Shown here: one piece after another, positions 12,301 to 25,000 of the stretch | How positions within the stretch are numbered: the stretch's first letter is position 1 | Layout of the letters: the number at the start of each line of letters is the position of its first letter | Source of the DNA: Chelonoidis abingdonii | Lineage: Eukaryota; Chordata; Testudines; Testudinidae | Length of the DNA: 64,000 nucleotides | Reading direction: 5' to 3' | Assembly (NCBI RefSeq): GCF_003597395.2 | Contig: NC_133778.1 | Location: 20,576,673 to 20,640,672 of the forward strand | The notes under the pieces: model-generated | What the model was told of the DNA's origin: nothing | Seen by the model: only the letters and a program-made list of their open reading frames with translations | The model's database searches: none | Made by a program: the position numbers and the translations under genes

Positions 12301-15300
12301 TCAGAACACAACTCCAGGAATGTGACCTTCTGCATCCAAAAGTTCTATAGGTCATCCCAGGTTTGCATCACAGTCTGGTCCCACCACTCGGTGCCAAGAA
12401 CCACCGCTCCCCTGTGTGCAGCTAGTCAATGAATATCTGCAGCAGCTGGTTGTTTTCATTCACTGTGTGTGTCACCCACTCCTCAGTATCTACTTTACAT
12501 GATGAGTTACCAAGATTCCACAAATATAAAAGAATCATTTGCCTTGCCCTTAAAATGGACAAGAGAGATTCTTTGGTTTGTGTAGCATCTTTGTTTTTGG
12601 ATGCAAGAAATGAGGGATTTAAAAACAGCATGAAAGAGTGGATTATGGGTTTGATCTCAGACTCCCACAGTTCCCACAATATAATGCAAACATTTCCTGG
12701 TTGATAGTGTGCCTGATGGTGATACGAGACACATGGGATGCCTGCTTACAGTGCAGCATGTCCTTTGCTGATACAATTTGATCATGAGGACACACTGCAC
12801 TGGTACTCATGTAAATGCATTCTACTGAAATAGCTTTGTTGGTAGCAGAATGTCAGTAAAACTTTCTAGTGTAGACAAGGGGCAAAGTATTACTGCAATA
12901 TAAATAATAGGAAATAGTAATAATCTCCATGATTGAGTAAAGTTGTTTTTCTTTTCAGGGCGTTTCCAGGCAGCTGACCGCACAGAACTGGTTAAAACCA
13001 CAGAAAACATTGATGTATTTATGGATGTAAAGGCTTTATGGACCACCAGGGATGTGGCACTTTCGGTGCACCGTGGTTTCAGGTATCTGATAGGTCAATA
13101 TTTTGCTGAAAGAAAAGGGGCTTTCGTGTGAAATCCATTTCTTTTTCTCTCTGGCTAGGGAATGCTTTTGAAGTGAACATCTTCTGTCTGCCTTGTCAAT
13201 GTCTGTTTTAGTCTCTTTGGACGCACTTAACGAACAATGGATGAGTGCAGAACTGAATAACTGCACGCTTTTCTATTGATGGACTGGGCCTAAAGCGTCT
13301 CAGCACTCTAGCAAATTATACTATAGTTTGTTTTGTTTTGACTGAAAGTGCCTGCTTTTGAGGGGTGGGGGGTGCGGGGAATTACAGTACAGCAGGCAGA
13401 ATTTAAACTGGAGGAGAGACCATAAATGTATCATTTATAATTTTAGAAAATAACAGATTTTTAGTTTGAATGAAATGCAGAAGCTGCTTTTAGTGTACCA
13501 TTTGTAGAGAAAAGGCAAATTGACTAGCCTGAAAAGAGGTTGTAACACCCTAAGGGAAATGTAATGAGAAACAGCAGTATAATGAGCTAGTATGAGATGA
13601 TTAGTGATTGTGTTAGGTCCAGGCTTATTTAACATGGTCAGCAATGATCTTGAAGAAGTAATAAACTCTTTGAAATTCACAGATGAAACCGAAGTGGAAA
13701 GAGTTGCAAATGTTAGTGAGGACAGAACTAATACAAAGGGACCTACAGAGGAAAGAGATGAAAAAAGAAGATATACATAACTACTGTAATGCATCTGGGA
13801 AGAAAATATTTGAAAAATATGTAGCTCATGAAAGTAAAACTTGGGAATTAGTAATGCTGAAAAAGAGTTAGGAGCAAAATTTAAATCAAATTAGGCCCTA
13901 GTTTGCAATGTGATGCAGTAGCAAAAAGGCCAGTGTGACTTTTGGCTGTGCAGAGACATTATGATATGGAGCAGGAAAAGAATAGTTCTTCTCTATCTGA
14001 CTCTGGTGTATTTGTACTGTGTGAACGTTGTGTTCACTTCTGGGCAATACGTTAGAAAGGAGTTCAGAGAAAAGCAGCAAAAATGATCATTGGGCTGGAG
14101 GGACTGACTTATCGGCGGAAAAAAAGATACGTATAATTTAGATAAAATACTACTAAAATGGAATTGGGGGGCTACAGCAGGGAGGAGTGCACATAGCCTC
14201 TATATTTGAAGAGTATGAACGTCAAGTTTGGAGAGGAATTATTTAGAGCATTGCAAAGGAAATTAACTTCTATAACTATAGGAGTAATGGGATAGAGAAA
14301 AGGCTGATGATCAGGAAAAATTTCCTTAGTAAGACCTATTAGGCTGTGAATCAGTCTCTCAAGGGAAGAGGTGGAAGCCCTATTGCTTGAGACTTTTTAA
14401 ACTAGACTGGACAAATTGCTAGAAAATGATACGTAAGGAACAATCCTCCTGTCCTGTCAGAGATGGAATGGATCTTTAGCTTCTACGACAATCTGGACCA
14501 TGAACTTTTGCTGAGATTACAGCTATTTACAAAAACTCTAACAATTTCTTATCCATTTAGGGTGATGGGACTCTTTACTCATGGCTTCCTTGCTGGCTAT
14601 GCTGTGTGGAACATTATTGTAATATACATTCTAGCAGGAAACCAGCTATCCACTCTCTCAAACCTGCTAGAGCAGTACAAGGCCTTAGCATATCCTGCCC
14701 AGAGTTTCCTTTACTTGTTGTTGGCTATCAGCACAGTTTCAGCCTTTGACAGGTAAAATGTTAATTTGTATAACTTACATAATTTGTATGCCATACATCC
14801 CATTCTAAAGTCATCTAGTCATAAAATTTCTTTCTGTGGCACTTTTCTCACCTGTGATAGAATGTACTATAGATAGTCTCTACCTTGAGAAAAGAAGATT
14901 TATCCTCCTATATATATGCCATATATTTTTACATTAAGGAAATATAGCGGGTGCATATACATACATTTTGCAAAAATAACAGAATGGTAAAATACCAAAG
15001 GAGACAGTTATTTACTGTCCCCATGTACTGTGTTAAATGAGCCTTTCTTCGCTGAGTGGATCTGTATGCTCCCACTTGTGGTACTTTGCGGTAGATCCTT
15101 CCTCTTGCTGTGTAAGCTAGAGCGCTTTTGTGCCTCCCACCTCTCCTGTCAGGGTCACTGGTGTTCTGAGGCCAAGGCTATATAGGACAGGAGCATCTTC
15201 ACCACCTCAGTTGCTTCCAGCCATATGCCTGGTCAGATGTGAACTACTCCGGTCTCTTCTTGTTTCTTAGGAATAGTTAGTATTAGCTAATTATGTAGAG

Positions 15301-18300
15301 TTTGTGTTTTTTCTGATTCTGGGTTATAAAGGAAATGAAGAAACAGAGGAAGCCAGGACTCAAGAATTGCACTTCCTGCGTGGCTGTCTTCCCACTATCC
15401 AATGACCACGTGCAGTGCCTTAAGTGCCTGGGAGAAGGACTGTCTCTTAGAGTGTTTCATTTGCCAAACCTTTATTCCCAGCGACCATAAAGATAGGGAG
15501 ACTTGCAAGAGCTCCACTTTCTAAAGGAAGCTCTCAAGAGTAGAACCTTTGGACCCCTTCAAGCATTGGATCCTAGCTCTAAGAGGCCAGTCTCTGTCCC
15601 TGTGACCTGAATGGCTTCAAGAAGCTGCAGCCTCTGTCAGGAGTTGATTTGGTTCCTGCAGATTCCCTCCGTTAAGCCCCTGAGGCTACAGGTGTCCAAA
15701 GCAACTGCCATATGCTTGGATACGACTGCCCCTGTTCTGGAAGAGATGTAGAGCGAGAGTTTGGCCACTGGTTGTGTACCTCATTCGTCCCAGGTACCTG
15801 GCCCTGATGGAACTCTTATAGAACAGAGTCGGTTCTGACTTCCACTTCTGGATCCAGGAAGATGGAACTGATTGATGTATCAGAATCTGGGCCATCAGCA
15901 CCTTTAGTTCAGTCTGTCACAGTGCTGAAGAAAAAGAGGCTTAGAGACTAAATGGTCACTGTTAGCAAAGACGGTTCCTGGGCATCAGAAATATCAGATC
16001 CATCCAATTCTGACAGGGCCTCTACAGTTCCAAAGTGCAGATCTGTTCCAGACCTGCCATCAGTAACAAGGAAAATGGATTTATTTAGAATGTTGGATCT
16101 GAGGTTGTTCACATTGTCAGATCTGTTGTCAGTTCCTGGCTCCATTCCGGCTATATCCTCAGTTCTGGAGAGCTTTGTCACCATGGCAGCCCAAGTTCAT
16201 CTTCCAGCTCCAGTTCACATCTTAGTTTTGAGTGTGAAACACAAGTCATCCAAAAAGAGGCATGTTATCCTGGTTCCAAGATCTTCTCCCTTGTCTCCCG
16301 TTAGGAAGAAGTGGTCAGAAAGTGCTGCTGGTCTTTTCCTGGAACACCTTATGCTGCTTCCTCCTGGGAGCCCATACAGGGTCTCCACAAAGAGCTGGAT
16401 CTCCATACTTCTGTCTGGATCTGCTGTTATCCCTGGTGCATTCTGTCTCGGATCCAGACCTGGATCCTTTCCAGGAGGAAGATAGAGGAAAAGTGCAGAG
16501 ACTTGTGGCTCTCCTTGTACCACCCTCTGGATCACCTCCTGCAGGCAGAAAAACTAAAGGACATGAGATCAACTGCCTGCTCTTTGAGTATGATTTCCTT
16601 TGCTAGGAGTAGACCCTCTACTCCTTCTTCTTTCCGGTACCAGAGACAGCTCTACCATGGTTTTACTTTTTGTCAGGTCAGAGACATGAAAAATATCAAC
16701 AACCTGCAGCATTCCAGAGCCAGCATAAGAGGCCTTTTTCAGCCTAAGGTCTAAATCTGAACAATCCACTTCCTCATCAGCACCTTCATCGTGAAACAAG
16801 CTTTCATTTTGACAAGATGATTAAAATCAAGAACCAGCCAGTCAGGACCAGTCAGCCCCCTTCTTTGGAAAGAGGCTAGCCCACTTTATTAACACATGAA
16901 GACAAATTATGTCGAACCAATGGGTTCTAGAAATTATAGAAAGGGGCTGTGTTATACAATTCAAAAGATTGATGATCATCCTCTCCCATTATTCCCTTAC
17001 TCTTCACTCTTAAGGGATCCTTCTCACAAGGATATTCTTCTTAGAAAAATTACTTTGGATGGGAGCAGTTGTGGAGGTCCCCAAATACTGGAGCAGGGGG
17101 TGAGTCATGGCTTTTATTCCCATTACTTTCTGGTGTGGAAGAAGGATGAGAGGGATTTCATCCAGTACGAGACTGGAGCAACTTGAACAAGCACATTTGG
17201 AAGTCCAGTTCCCTATGTTGACATCTCTTCGCTTTCAGTCATGAATTGGTTCACAGCTCTTGATTTAAATGACTCCTTTTTTCCCCTATAATGATTTGTC
17301 ACTCATTGTAAGTACCCCTGTTTCATGGTGGCCAGATGCCATTTTTAGTACCAAGTGTTTTCATTTGGCTTCTCCACAGTGCCCAGAATTTTTACAAAAT
17401 GCCTCCCTGTGGGAAAGGCTCATTTGAGGAATGAGGGTATTTTTGTTTACCCTAATTTGAATGATTGGCTACTGAAGCTGCTATACACAAGGACCTGTTA
17501 AGCCATATTGTTTTTACAACTAATCTGTTTTCAGATGTTAGACTTCTTCTCAACCACCGGAAGTCAATTCTCTGACCTACTCAAAGGATTCCCTTTGTAG
17601 GCTGTATACCAGACTCTGTGTAAGGGAGAGCTTTTCTGCCAGATGAAAGATTTCAGTGATGTGTTACTCAAAGAATAAAATTGTTTTTGGGTCTCATGGG
17701 CCTTATGGTAGCCACTACTTACGTTACTCATTTTGCTTATCTGAGAATGAGACAGATGCAGCATTTAATGTCTTGGGTCTACAGAAGAAGTTGGGACAGC
17801 CTCCATATGTTGCTCTTTATACCTCAGAACATCATAGCCTCCCTGAAATGGTGGTCAGTGAGAACAATTTATTCAGAAGTGTTTAATTCAGTCTCCTAGA
17901 TCCATCTCTGATAATCAAGTTGGATGCTTCAAGCAAGGTTTGGGGGGTTCATCTTAATCAGCTACCAGTTCAAGGGGATTCCTCTTATCAGGAAACACCA
18001 TGCACATCAGTGTGTTGGAATTGAGAACTATTTGTTTGGCCATGAAGACTTCCTTCTTCACCTATAAGGGAAGGTGGGGCAGGTGTGACGGACAGTAGGT
18101 CGGCAATGTAGAACATCAACAAGCATGGGTGTTCGTTCTGCTCTTGTGTGCAGAGACTGTAAATCTGTAGTATTGGTGTCTCCTTCCCGATGTCTATCCT
18201 GTGGCCTTGCATCTGGCAAGGTAAAACAATGTAGTTGCAGATCGACTTAGCAGAGACAGTACACGGATGGTCCTTAAAGTATCAGTTGGTTCAGACCATA

Positions 18301-18994
18301 TTCTTCAGCTGGGATCACCCATATGTGGACCTGTTTGCAATGAGGTCCAACAAAAAGTGTTGCCTCTTCTATTCCAGAGCAGACAGTGACAGTCTAGCCC
18401 TGTCGGATGCTTTTCTTCTCTGCTGGGGAAAGACTCTCTAATGTATGCTTTTCCCACTCTCCATGGATCCAGAAGGTAGGAAGAAAACTATATCAGAACT
18501 ATATCTCTTTGGCCTGGGTTGGCCATGTCAACAGCGATTTACCAGTCTCCTGCAACTGTACAGTGGAGTCTTTGTGTGTCTTCCTCTGTCTCCAGACCTG
18601 CTGTCTCAGCAGGAGGGAAAGATCTTTGGCCAGACCTACAGTCTCTTCACCTGATGGCGTGGGAGATTGGACATTGACTCTGTCTGCTCCTGAGCAGTCA
18701 TTTTCTTTGCCTGTGCAGGACATACTAGTTAACTCTCTAGAAAACAGTCCTCTAGAAGTTATTAGTTTAAATTACATCAGATTTCAAGCATCGATGAAGG
18801 GAAAACCTGATTCCCCTATATCTGCTTCCATTTCTTGTGTTCTGGAGTAATTAATATACTTGAAGCCGGAAGTGTTATCTGACTCATTGTTAAAAGTTTA
18901 TTTGGCAGCCATCTCAGCATATCACGCTTCTAATTGATGAAAGATCACTGTTTGTTCCGTGTTTAGTCAAAAGGTTTATTAAAGGTTTAGCAGA

Positions 18995-19034
<40 letters not shown>

Positions 19035-22000
19035 CCTGTCCCTTCCTGGGATCTCAATTTGGTATTGCCCATGCAACATGGGGCATGCTGGTAAAAGTGC
19101 CCTTTGAACCCTTTGCTGAGTGTTCTCTGTATCGTTTGATCTATCAAAATGGCTTTCATTATCCGTATCAGAGTGAGTGAATTGAATAACATTTTGACTG
19201 ATCCAACTTTCACTTCTTTTCATAAACAAGGTAGTTCTCCAACCTGATCCCAGGCTTTTACTTAAGGTAATATCTGATTTTCATATCAAGCAGACAATTA
19301 ATTTGCTGTTTTCCCCCGAGGCCTTGTTCTAATAAGGAGGATGCCAGGAGGACCCTTGCTTATTATATGGGTGGAACTAAGAAGTTTTGTAAATTGTCAA
19401 GATTGTTTGTGTCTTGCTAAAAATTGAAAGGTTTATATGGTTTCTTTCCAGACTATATCTTGATGGATTAACAATTTATTGCTGAATGTTACACACTAGC
19501 AAAAGTTCCTGTACCTGCTTTGATTCTATCACTGTGGCTTCTTCCTTCGCTTGTCTTAGGCAGGTGCCAGTTGCTGAAATTTGCAGAGCTGCAGCCTGGA
19601 CTTTAAGTAAACATTATACCTTGGACCTGGCCTCTAGGGTGGGCACTGGATTTCATAAAGTGATGCTACAGTTTCTATTCAGTTAGGACTATTCCGGCTC
19701 CAGGTCAGTTTTCAGCACCGCCTATCTCTCTATCCCTTATTGTTCCAAACCCTTTGGTTTAATGTTGAAACCAAATCTTTTCCCCTTTAAATACTTTTAA
19801 AAACGCCCAAACACCCCTTGCCTCCTACATAGGGCTTTTACTGTCAAATCAACAGGCATTCTTTATCAAAAAAAAATGGTTCCCCTCGTTCCTCCCGTTA
19901 AGCCCCATAAATAGCACACATACGTTTTATATAAATATTTACTCTAGCGTTATGTTGCCTCACTCATCCCTCAAAAAGGTGTCTGGGTGACCACAGCCCA
20001 TGGAATCGCTTGCAAGTTTTACAGCTAATTTGTTTGCTGTTATGTATTGTAAGCGTATCCTAAATGCTACCCATGCCCTGGAACACTTAAATATTTCCCA
20101 TTAAAAGTGCCAGAACCATATAATAGGTACATCCAAGTAGTGGGATGTGTCAGTAACCCGGGGCCACCGAGTCGCGGGTAATTTAATTTTTATTTTTTAG
20201 TCAGCTCCGAACATTAAAAAGCGGTTGCAGCAGCTTGAGGGGGCTAAAAAAAAATCCCTGAAAAAACTGGTAAGCATGGCCACCTGTGTGTATCACACAA
20301 AAAATAAAGTACAAAAAACCAAACAGGTAAAATTGCTAGCAGGCCCTTGTAAACACTGGGAGTGAGAAGAAAGAAAAAAAAGGCGACAACCCCCCCAAGT
20401 AGCAACCAAAAACGAATATGCAGAACAATGCAAAGAAGAACTTAAGGTTACTTCCTTATAACCAAGGTTCTTCAAGATCGCTCTGCATGTTCACACTTCC
20501 CACTAGATTTTCTCTCTCTGTCAGAGTCCTTGTTTGTTTTATTTCTCTGGCTTTGTGGTGGAAGTAACTGAAGTGATGAGGGCACCTTACCCCTATACAT
20601 TCTTGACTTCAGAAAGTCAGTTGCTGAGGCGGGGGGCAGGGTGTGAGAATGCTTCTTACACTGCTGGAAGAATGTAATACCACAGGGCACCATGAGGTGG
20701 CACAATACCCATATGTGTGCGTACACAGAGCCATCTTGAGGAACTTTGATTATAAGTAAGTAACCTTAATTTCTTTGTGTGTGTATATATATATCTGTCC
20801 AGGATTGACTTGGCTAAAGCATCAGTAGCCGTGCGAGGCTTCCTGACCCTGGATCCAGCAGCCATAGCCTCTTTCTGTGAGTGTCATAAACATACAGCTA
20901 AGGGTAGCACAAAATCCCTCCTTTGCCTGAGAAGGTTTAAGAAGCTCAGATAACCTGGTTGGCCCCTGACCAAAAGGACCAATAAGGGGAGAAGATACTT
21001 CAAATCTATGGGGGAAGGTTTTTGTTTTGTGTCCCTTTGTTCTCTCTGGGTCAGCGAGGAATCAGGGCAGGGAAAATACATCTCCCAAAGCCATACCTGA
21101 ACTAAGCCTCTAAGATTACAAATTGTAAGTAATAGGAAGAAAATGCATTAGATTATCTTCTGTTTTAGCTTGTGAATTGTCCCTGTGCTATGAGGGAGGT
21201 TTATTCCTGGGGCATTTTTTGGTAACTTTAAAGTTTTGCCTAGAGAGGGATCCTCTGTGTTTGGAATCTGATTACCCTGTAAAATTACCTTCCATCCTGA
21301 TTTTACAGAGATGCTTTTTACTTTTTCTTCATAATAAAGTTCTGCTTTTAAGAACCTAATTGGTTTTTAGTGTCCTAAAAACCCAAGGACCTGTCTGTGC
21401 GTACTTTGTTAACTTATTTGGTTGGTATATTTTTCTCAAGCCTCCCCAGGAAAGTAGGGCGAAGGGATTTGGGGGGATTTTGGCGAAACAGTAACTCCAA
21501 GTGGTCCTTTTCCTTAAATCTTTGTTTAACTCACTTGGTGGTGGCAGCAGTACTCATCCAAGGACAAGGAAGGATTTGTGCCTTGGGGAAGTTTTTTAAC
21601 CTAAGTTGGTAGAAAGAAGCTTAGGCATTTCGTGCGGGTCCCCACATCTGTACCCCAGAGTTCAGCGTGAGGGGGGAACCCTGACAGTGAGTATACAGCA
21701 GACCATAACATTCAGTAGCAGAAAATTACAGCCTTTATCCATCTTGGCATACATTTTCAGTGCTGAGTTTACACATGCAATCTCCACTACTGTTAATGGA
21801 AATTTCATCCCTAATTGTTCTCTACTTTACAAAAAAATTACATCACTGTATTAAATATTATCACTTCAGTCTGTTAGATAAAAGTGGAGAGTCGAAGAGC
21901 TGAATGTTTCACTAACTAGTCTCATGTAAAAGTTTGGAATAAGTGATGGGATTTTTAGTGCTTCAGAATCCTTTTTCTCTTCCTTAACGCTTGTAATGCA

Positions 22001-25000
22001 ATTTTCTCCCATTTTGAATGCAGCACATGTTCCAAGTAGAACAAGAGTAATGACATACCCCTTTGACTTAGCCAGCAGGTTGTTAGTGACCTTGGTTGGG
22101 ATGGTAGAATGCAGAGGGCAGAAGTCAGATTTGAGGAGTTAAGGAGAGTGCTGGAGAAGAAGGCTGAGCAGTACATTCTATGACTTTAGAGACAGTGGGG
22201 TGGAGGGAGAGAGAGAGCAAGATAAAAATCATCATTTTGTGACTAGATAGTGTGTTATGTAAAATTAGTGAAAGCTGCAAATTTCTTTCCATTTCTCCCA
22301 GTATACTTTGTTGCTCTCATCTTGTCTCTGAGCCAGCAGATGACAAGTGACAGAATCAACCTCTATACACCACCTTCAGAGAACGGGAGCCTCTGGTAGG
22401 AAATCTAGACAGCATTATTTTTTAACATTTTCTTGCCCCTTCTATGGCACAGACCATGTAAGAATGTTTAATTAACAATGGTTTAGTGATGTCATATAGT
22501 ACACATCTAAAAGTATTACAAAAGGTTCCCAGTACTAAACCTGTCCTAATATTTTTGCATTAGAGACCCTAACAGTACTGAGCCCTTGATGACTTTGAGG
22601 ATTGAGGGTGTTTAGCAACTCACATGATAGGGGTCACTGTGTCTAATGGTTAAATGTATCCTTTATACACTTTGATTGGCTCAGTCCTGAGGCCCCTGTT
22701 TTGGAAGTAACTAAACTGAAATGGCACATCAGAGGTGGCACATTTTCTTTCCTTGTGCAGATCAATCTGTGGAGTGCCAGTGTCATTTTTGGAGGAGGTT
22801 ATCTATTCTGTCCAACTACGGTGACCAGATGTCCTGATTTTATAGGGACAGTCTCAATATTTGGGGCTTTTTTTAATATGGGCTCCTATTACCCCCCACA
22901 CCCATCCCAATTTTTCACACGTCCTATCTGGTCACCCTGTGTCCAATAAATTAGGAAAAAGTGCCATAAAAAAGACATCGATCAAGAGGATACCGCAGAA
23001 TTATCGGCCTCTTTGTAGAAAGACTATTGCTTCTTGGAGGGTGGGCCAGTAGTTGAGACAGAATCAGATCTGATATTCCTAGTCTGCAGTCTTCATGGCT
23101 CTCGGAGACAGTCCAAGGTGTCATACTCCTTTCCTAGGCAGGACAGCTGTCTGGAGTGCAGCCCTTAGGCAAATTCAGACAAGTGTTCAATGCAAAGTAA
23201 AAACAGAATTGGTAATCTGATATAGACGTATCCCACTCTGTCACAATCATAATTAAAACTTTGTCTCCTCTGCAGATTTTGCTACCTCATTACTCTTTCC
23301 CCTTTCCAGATCATTAATAAATATATTAAACAACTCTGGGTCTAATATGGAACCTTGAGGCCCCCTGTTGTTAACCTTTTGCCAGGATGACAATTGCCCA
23401 TTTAATCCTACTCTTTGTTTTCTGTCTCCCAGCTACGGAGGGGGGTTGGTGTTGAAATCTAACTTGAACACTCACTCCATGCTAGGTAGTAGGGCTTCTC
23501 AGTTGGGTCATAGCCTTTGGTATTCATTCTCCTCTGCAGCCCTTCAGACCCCAAAACCGTTACAGCACGTGGGAAACATTTCTTGTTCAGTATTTTGATT
23601 TTGTTTTTGTTTGGTGTTTTTAATTTCTCCCGTTAAAGCATCTAGCTGCCAGAGTGCTACATGGTAGAAGTTGTTATACACACCAGAATAAGCGTCACTA
23701 TCTGCCCTCTAAAGGTATCTAATGCTTTTCTCAGGACTGCAGGTGCAGAGGAACAGATTCTTCAGCCATGGATTGTGGTGAATCTGGTGGTAGCTCTTCT
23801 AGTTGGGCTATCTTGGCTCTTCTTATCTTACCGACCAGAGCTAGATCACAGTGAAGGTATGAAATATGAAGTCTAGAAGAAATTTGGAGACTGTTCCTTT
23901 GGTTCTCCCAGGTCTACTTGGTTCTGTGTTCAGAACTGGTCCTTGGAAGTGTATCTCTGCTATAGTTAAGGATAAAACATTTCTATCATAATCCTTTTTT
24001 TCTCTTCCTCTGAATACTCTTAACTTGCCAAAGAATTCATTTCTTGGAATGAAATTGTCCTTTCTTGGTCTCTTCTGATTTATTTTTTTTAAAGTTTGGG
24101 GAAATAATGTCATTTTTGAATGCTGTAGGATGGAATTTTTTCCCCTATGTGTTTTAAACAAATAAGGAAACCTAACCAGTAATTTGTCCTGACTAAACCA
24201 AAATAGGATGAGTTTTGAGATATGGTACTGTTCGGAGGGAAGCATGACTTTGATTTAACAGAGTTCAAACTTTTTGAAAATTCTCTACTCTGCTTGTATA
24301 TTAGAAAACTATATTATGTTTTAAAGTGCACATTTCACGAATGACATTTGCTGAACGTATGTACAATACAGCTGGGGCAGCAAACTCTTTTCAACAGACT
24401 AGAAAAGCAGGAGTAGTCTTTACCTAAACCTTCCTACACCCTCTACCTCCCCGCTCCCCTCTCCCCCCCATCCAGTGATACAGACCCATTAATCTCCCTC
24501 ACACAGCAATAGTGCATCATTTATTATGTGATGACTGAATTACTTATTCAGTTCAAATTTTTCAGGCTTTGAGTGTACTGGGACCTCCAGAGCTCAGGGG
24601 CAGTGCGTAGTTCCCTTGTCTGTTTGGTGCAGAGCCTGGATGGCTCTGCACCAAACAGACAAGCTGCTCTGTTATCTTGGACCAGGGCTAGTGCCCTTTG
24701 GTGCCAGGATCAGGATCCAAAAGGTGGCTTAATGCCATCTTTACCACTCCTCCCAGACTTGTACCGAGCACAGCTCAGCCGGTCCAGTGAACGTGCAGTA
24801 AATATGTAGGTTGCATGGGTTTCAATCACGTCAACTGATGTCACACAAAAAATCCTCTTTGATAGTATTTTGTAGATTTATGGAGCTTTAAAATATTTCT
24901 TCAAACTGTTTTACATTATTTGACAACTTCTTATATCTCAGTCCCCTGCTGTCCCCTACTCCCTTTCCTGGTGTCATTCATATGTGCTGGGGGGTGAGTT

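Larger units (their letters stand above)
8661..12885 (-). mobile_element. PIF/Harbinger transposon, decayed, with nested hAT
   Basis: The ends are inverted: CTGGTCTGCACTAGAAGG on the left and CTTTCTAGTGTAGACAAGG on the right. On the minus strand, 12266-12075 encodes [20 protein letters not shown] followed by RVGKSTV, the N-terminal part of a Harbinger DDE nuclease. Frames between 11402 and 11061 continue with decay. The left part would hold the accessory Myb-type gene but is too decayed to assign. The transposon is split by the hAT at 9354-11072 and lies in a TMEM237 intron. Confidence 0.72.
15004..20769 (+). mobile_element. DIRS-type retrotransposon, old copy (DIRS-1)
   Basis: The order is left terminal repeat (about 15004-15240), gag-like frame from ATG 15335 with CTSC...[10 protein letters not shown], reverse transcriptase remnants near 16980-17400 ([20 protein letters not shown]), RNase H remnants near 17900-18400, and a tyrosine recombinase remnant at 19486-19686 ([15 protein letters not shown]). 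A 330-bp right terminal structure with inverted arms (20440-20769) follows. The right end is the reverse complement of the left, as in DIRS elements. All frames carry many stops and frameshifts. It fills most of one TMEM237 intron and ends 33 bp before the exon at 20803. Confidence 0.8.

Noticed and set aside
15952..16485. 177-codon + strand frame
   Set aside because: It lies in the decayed ORF1 region of DIRS-1, with competing frames on both strands. No host protein resemblance was seen.
24615..24663. MicroRNA precursor
   Set aside because: The stem is perfect and the 5-nt loop is short, with no sign of conservation visible. Kept only as a palindrome.
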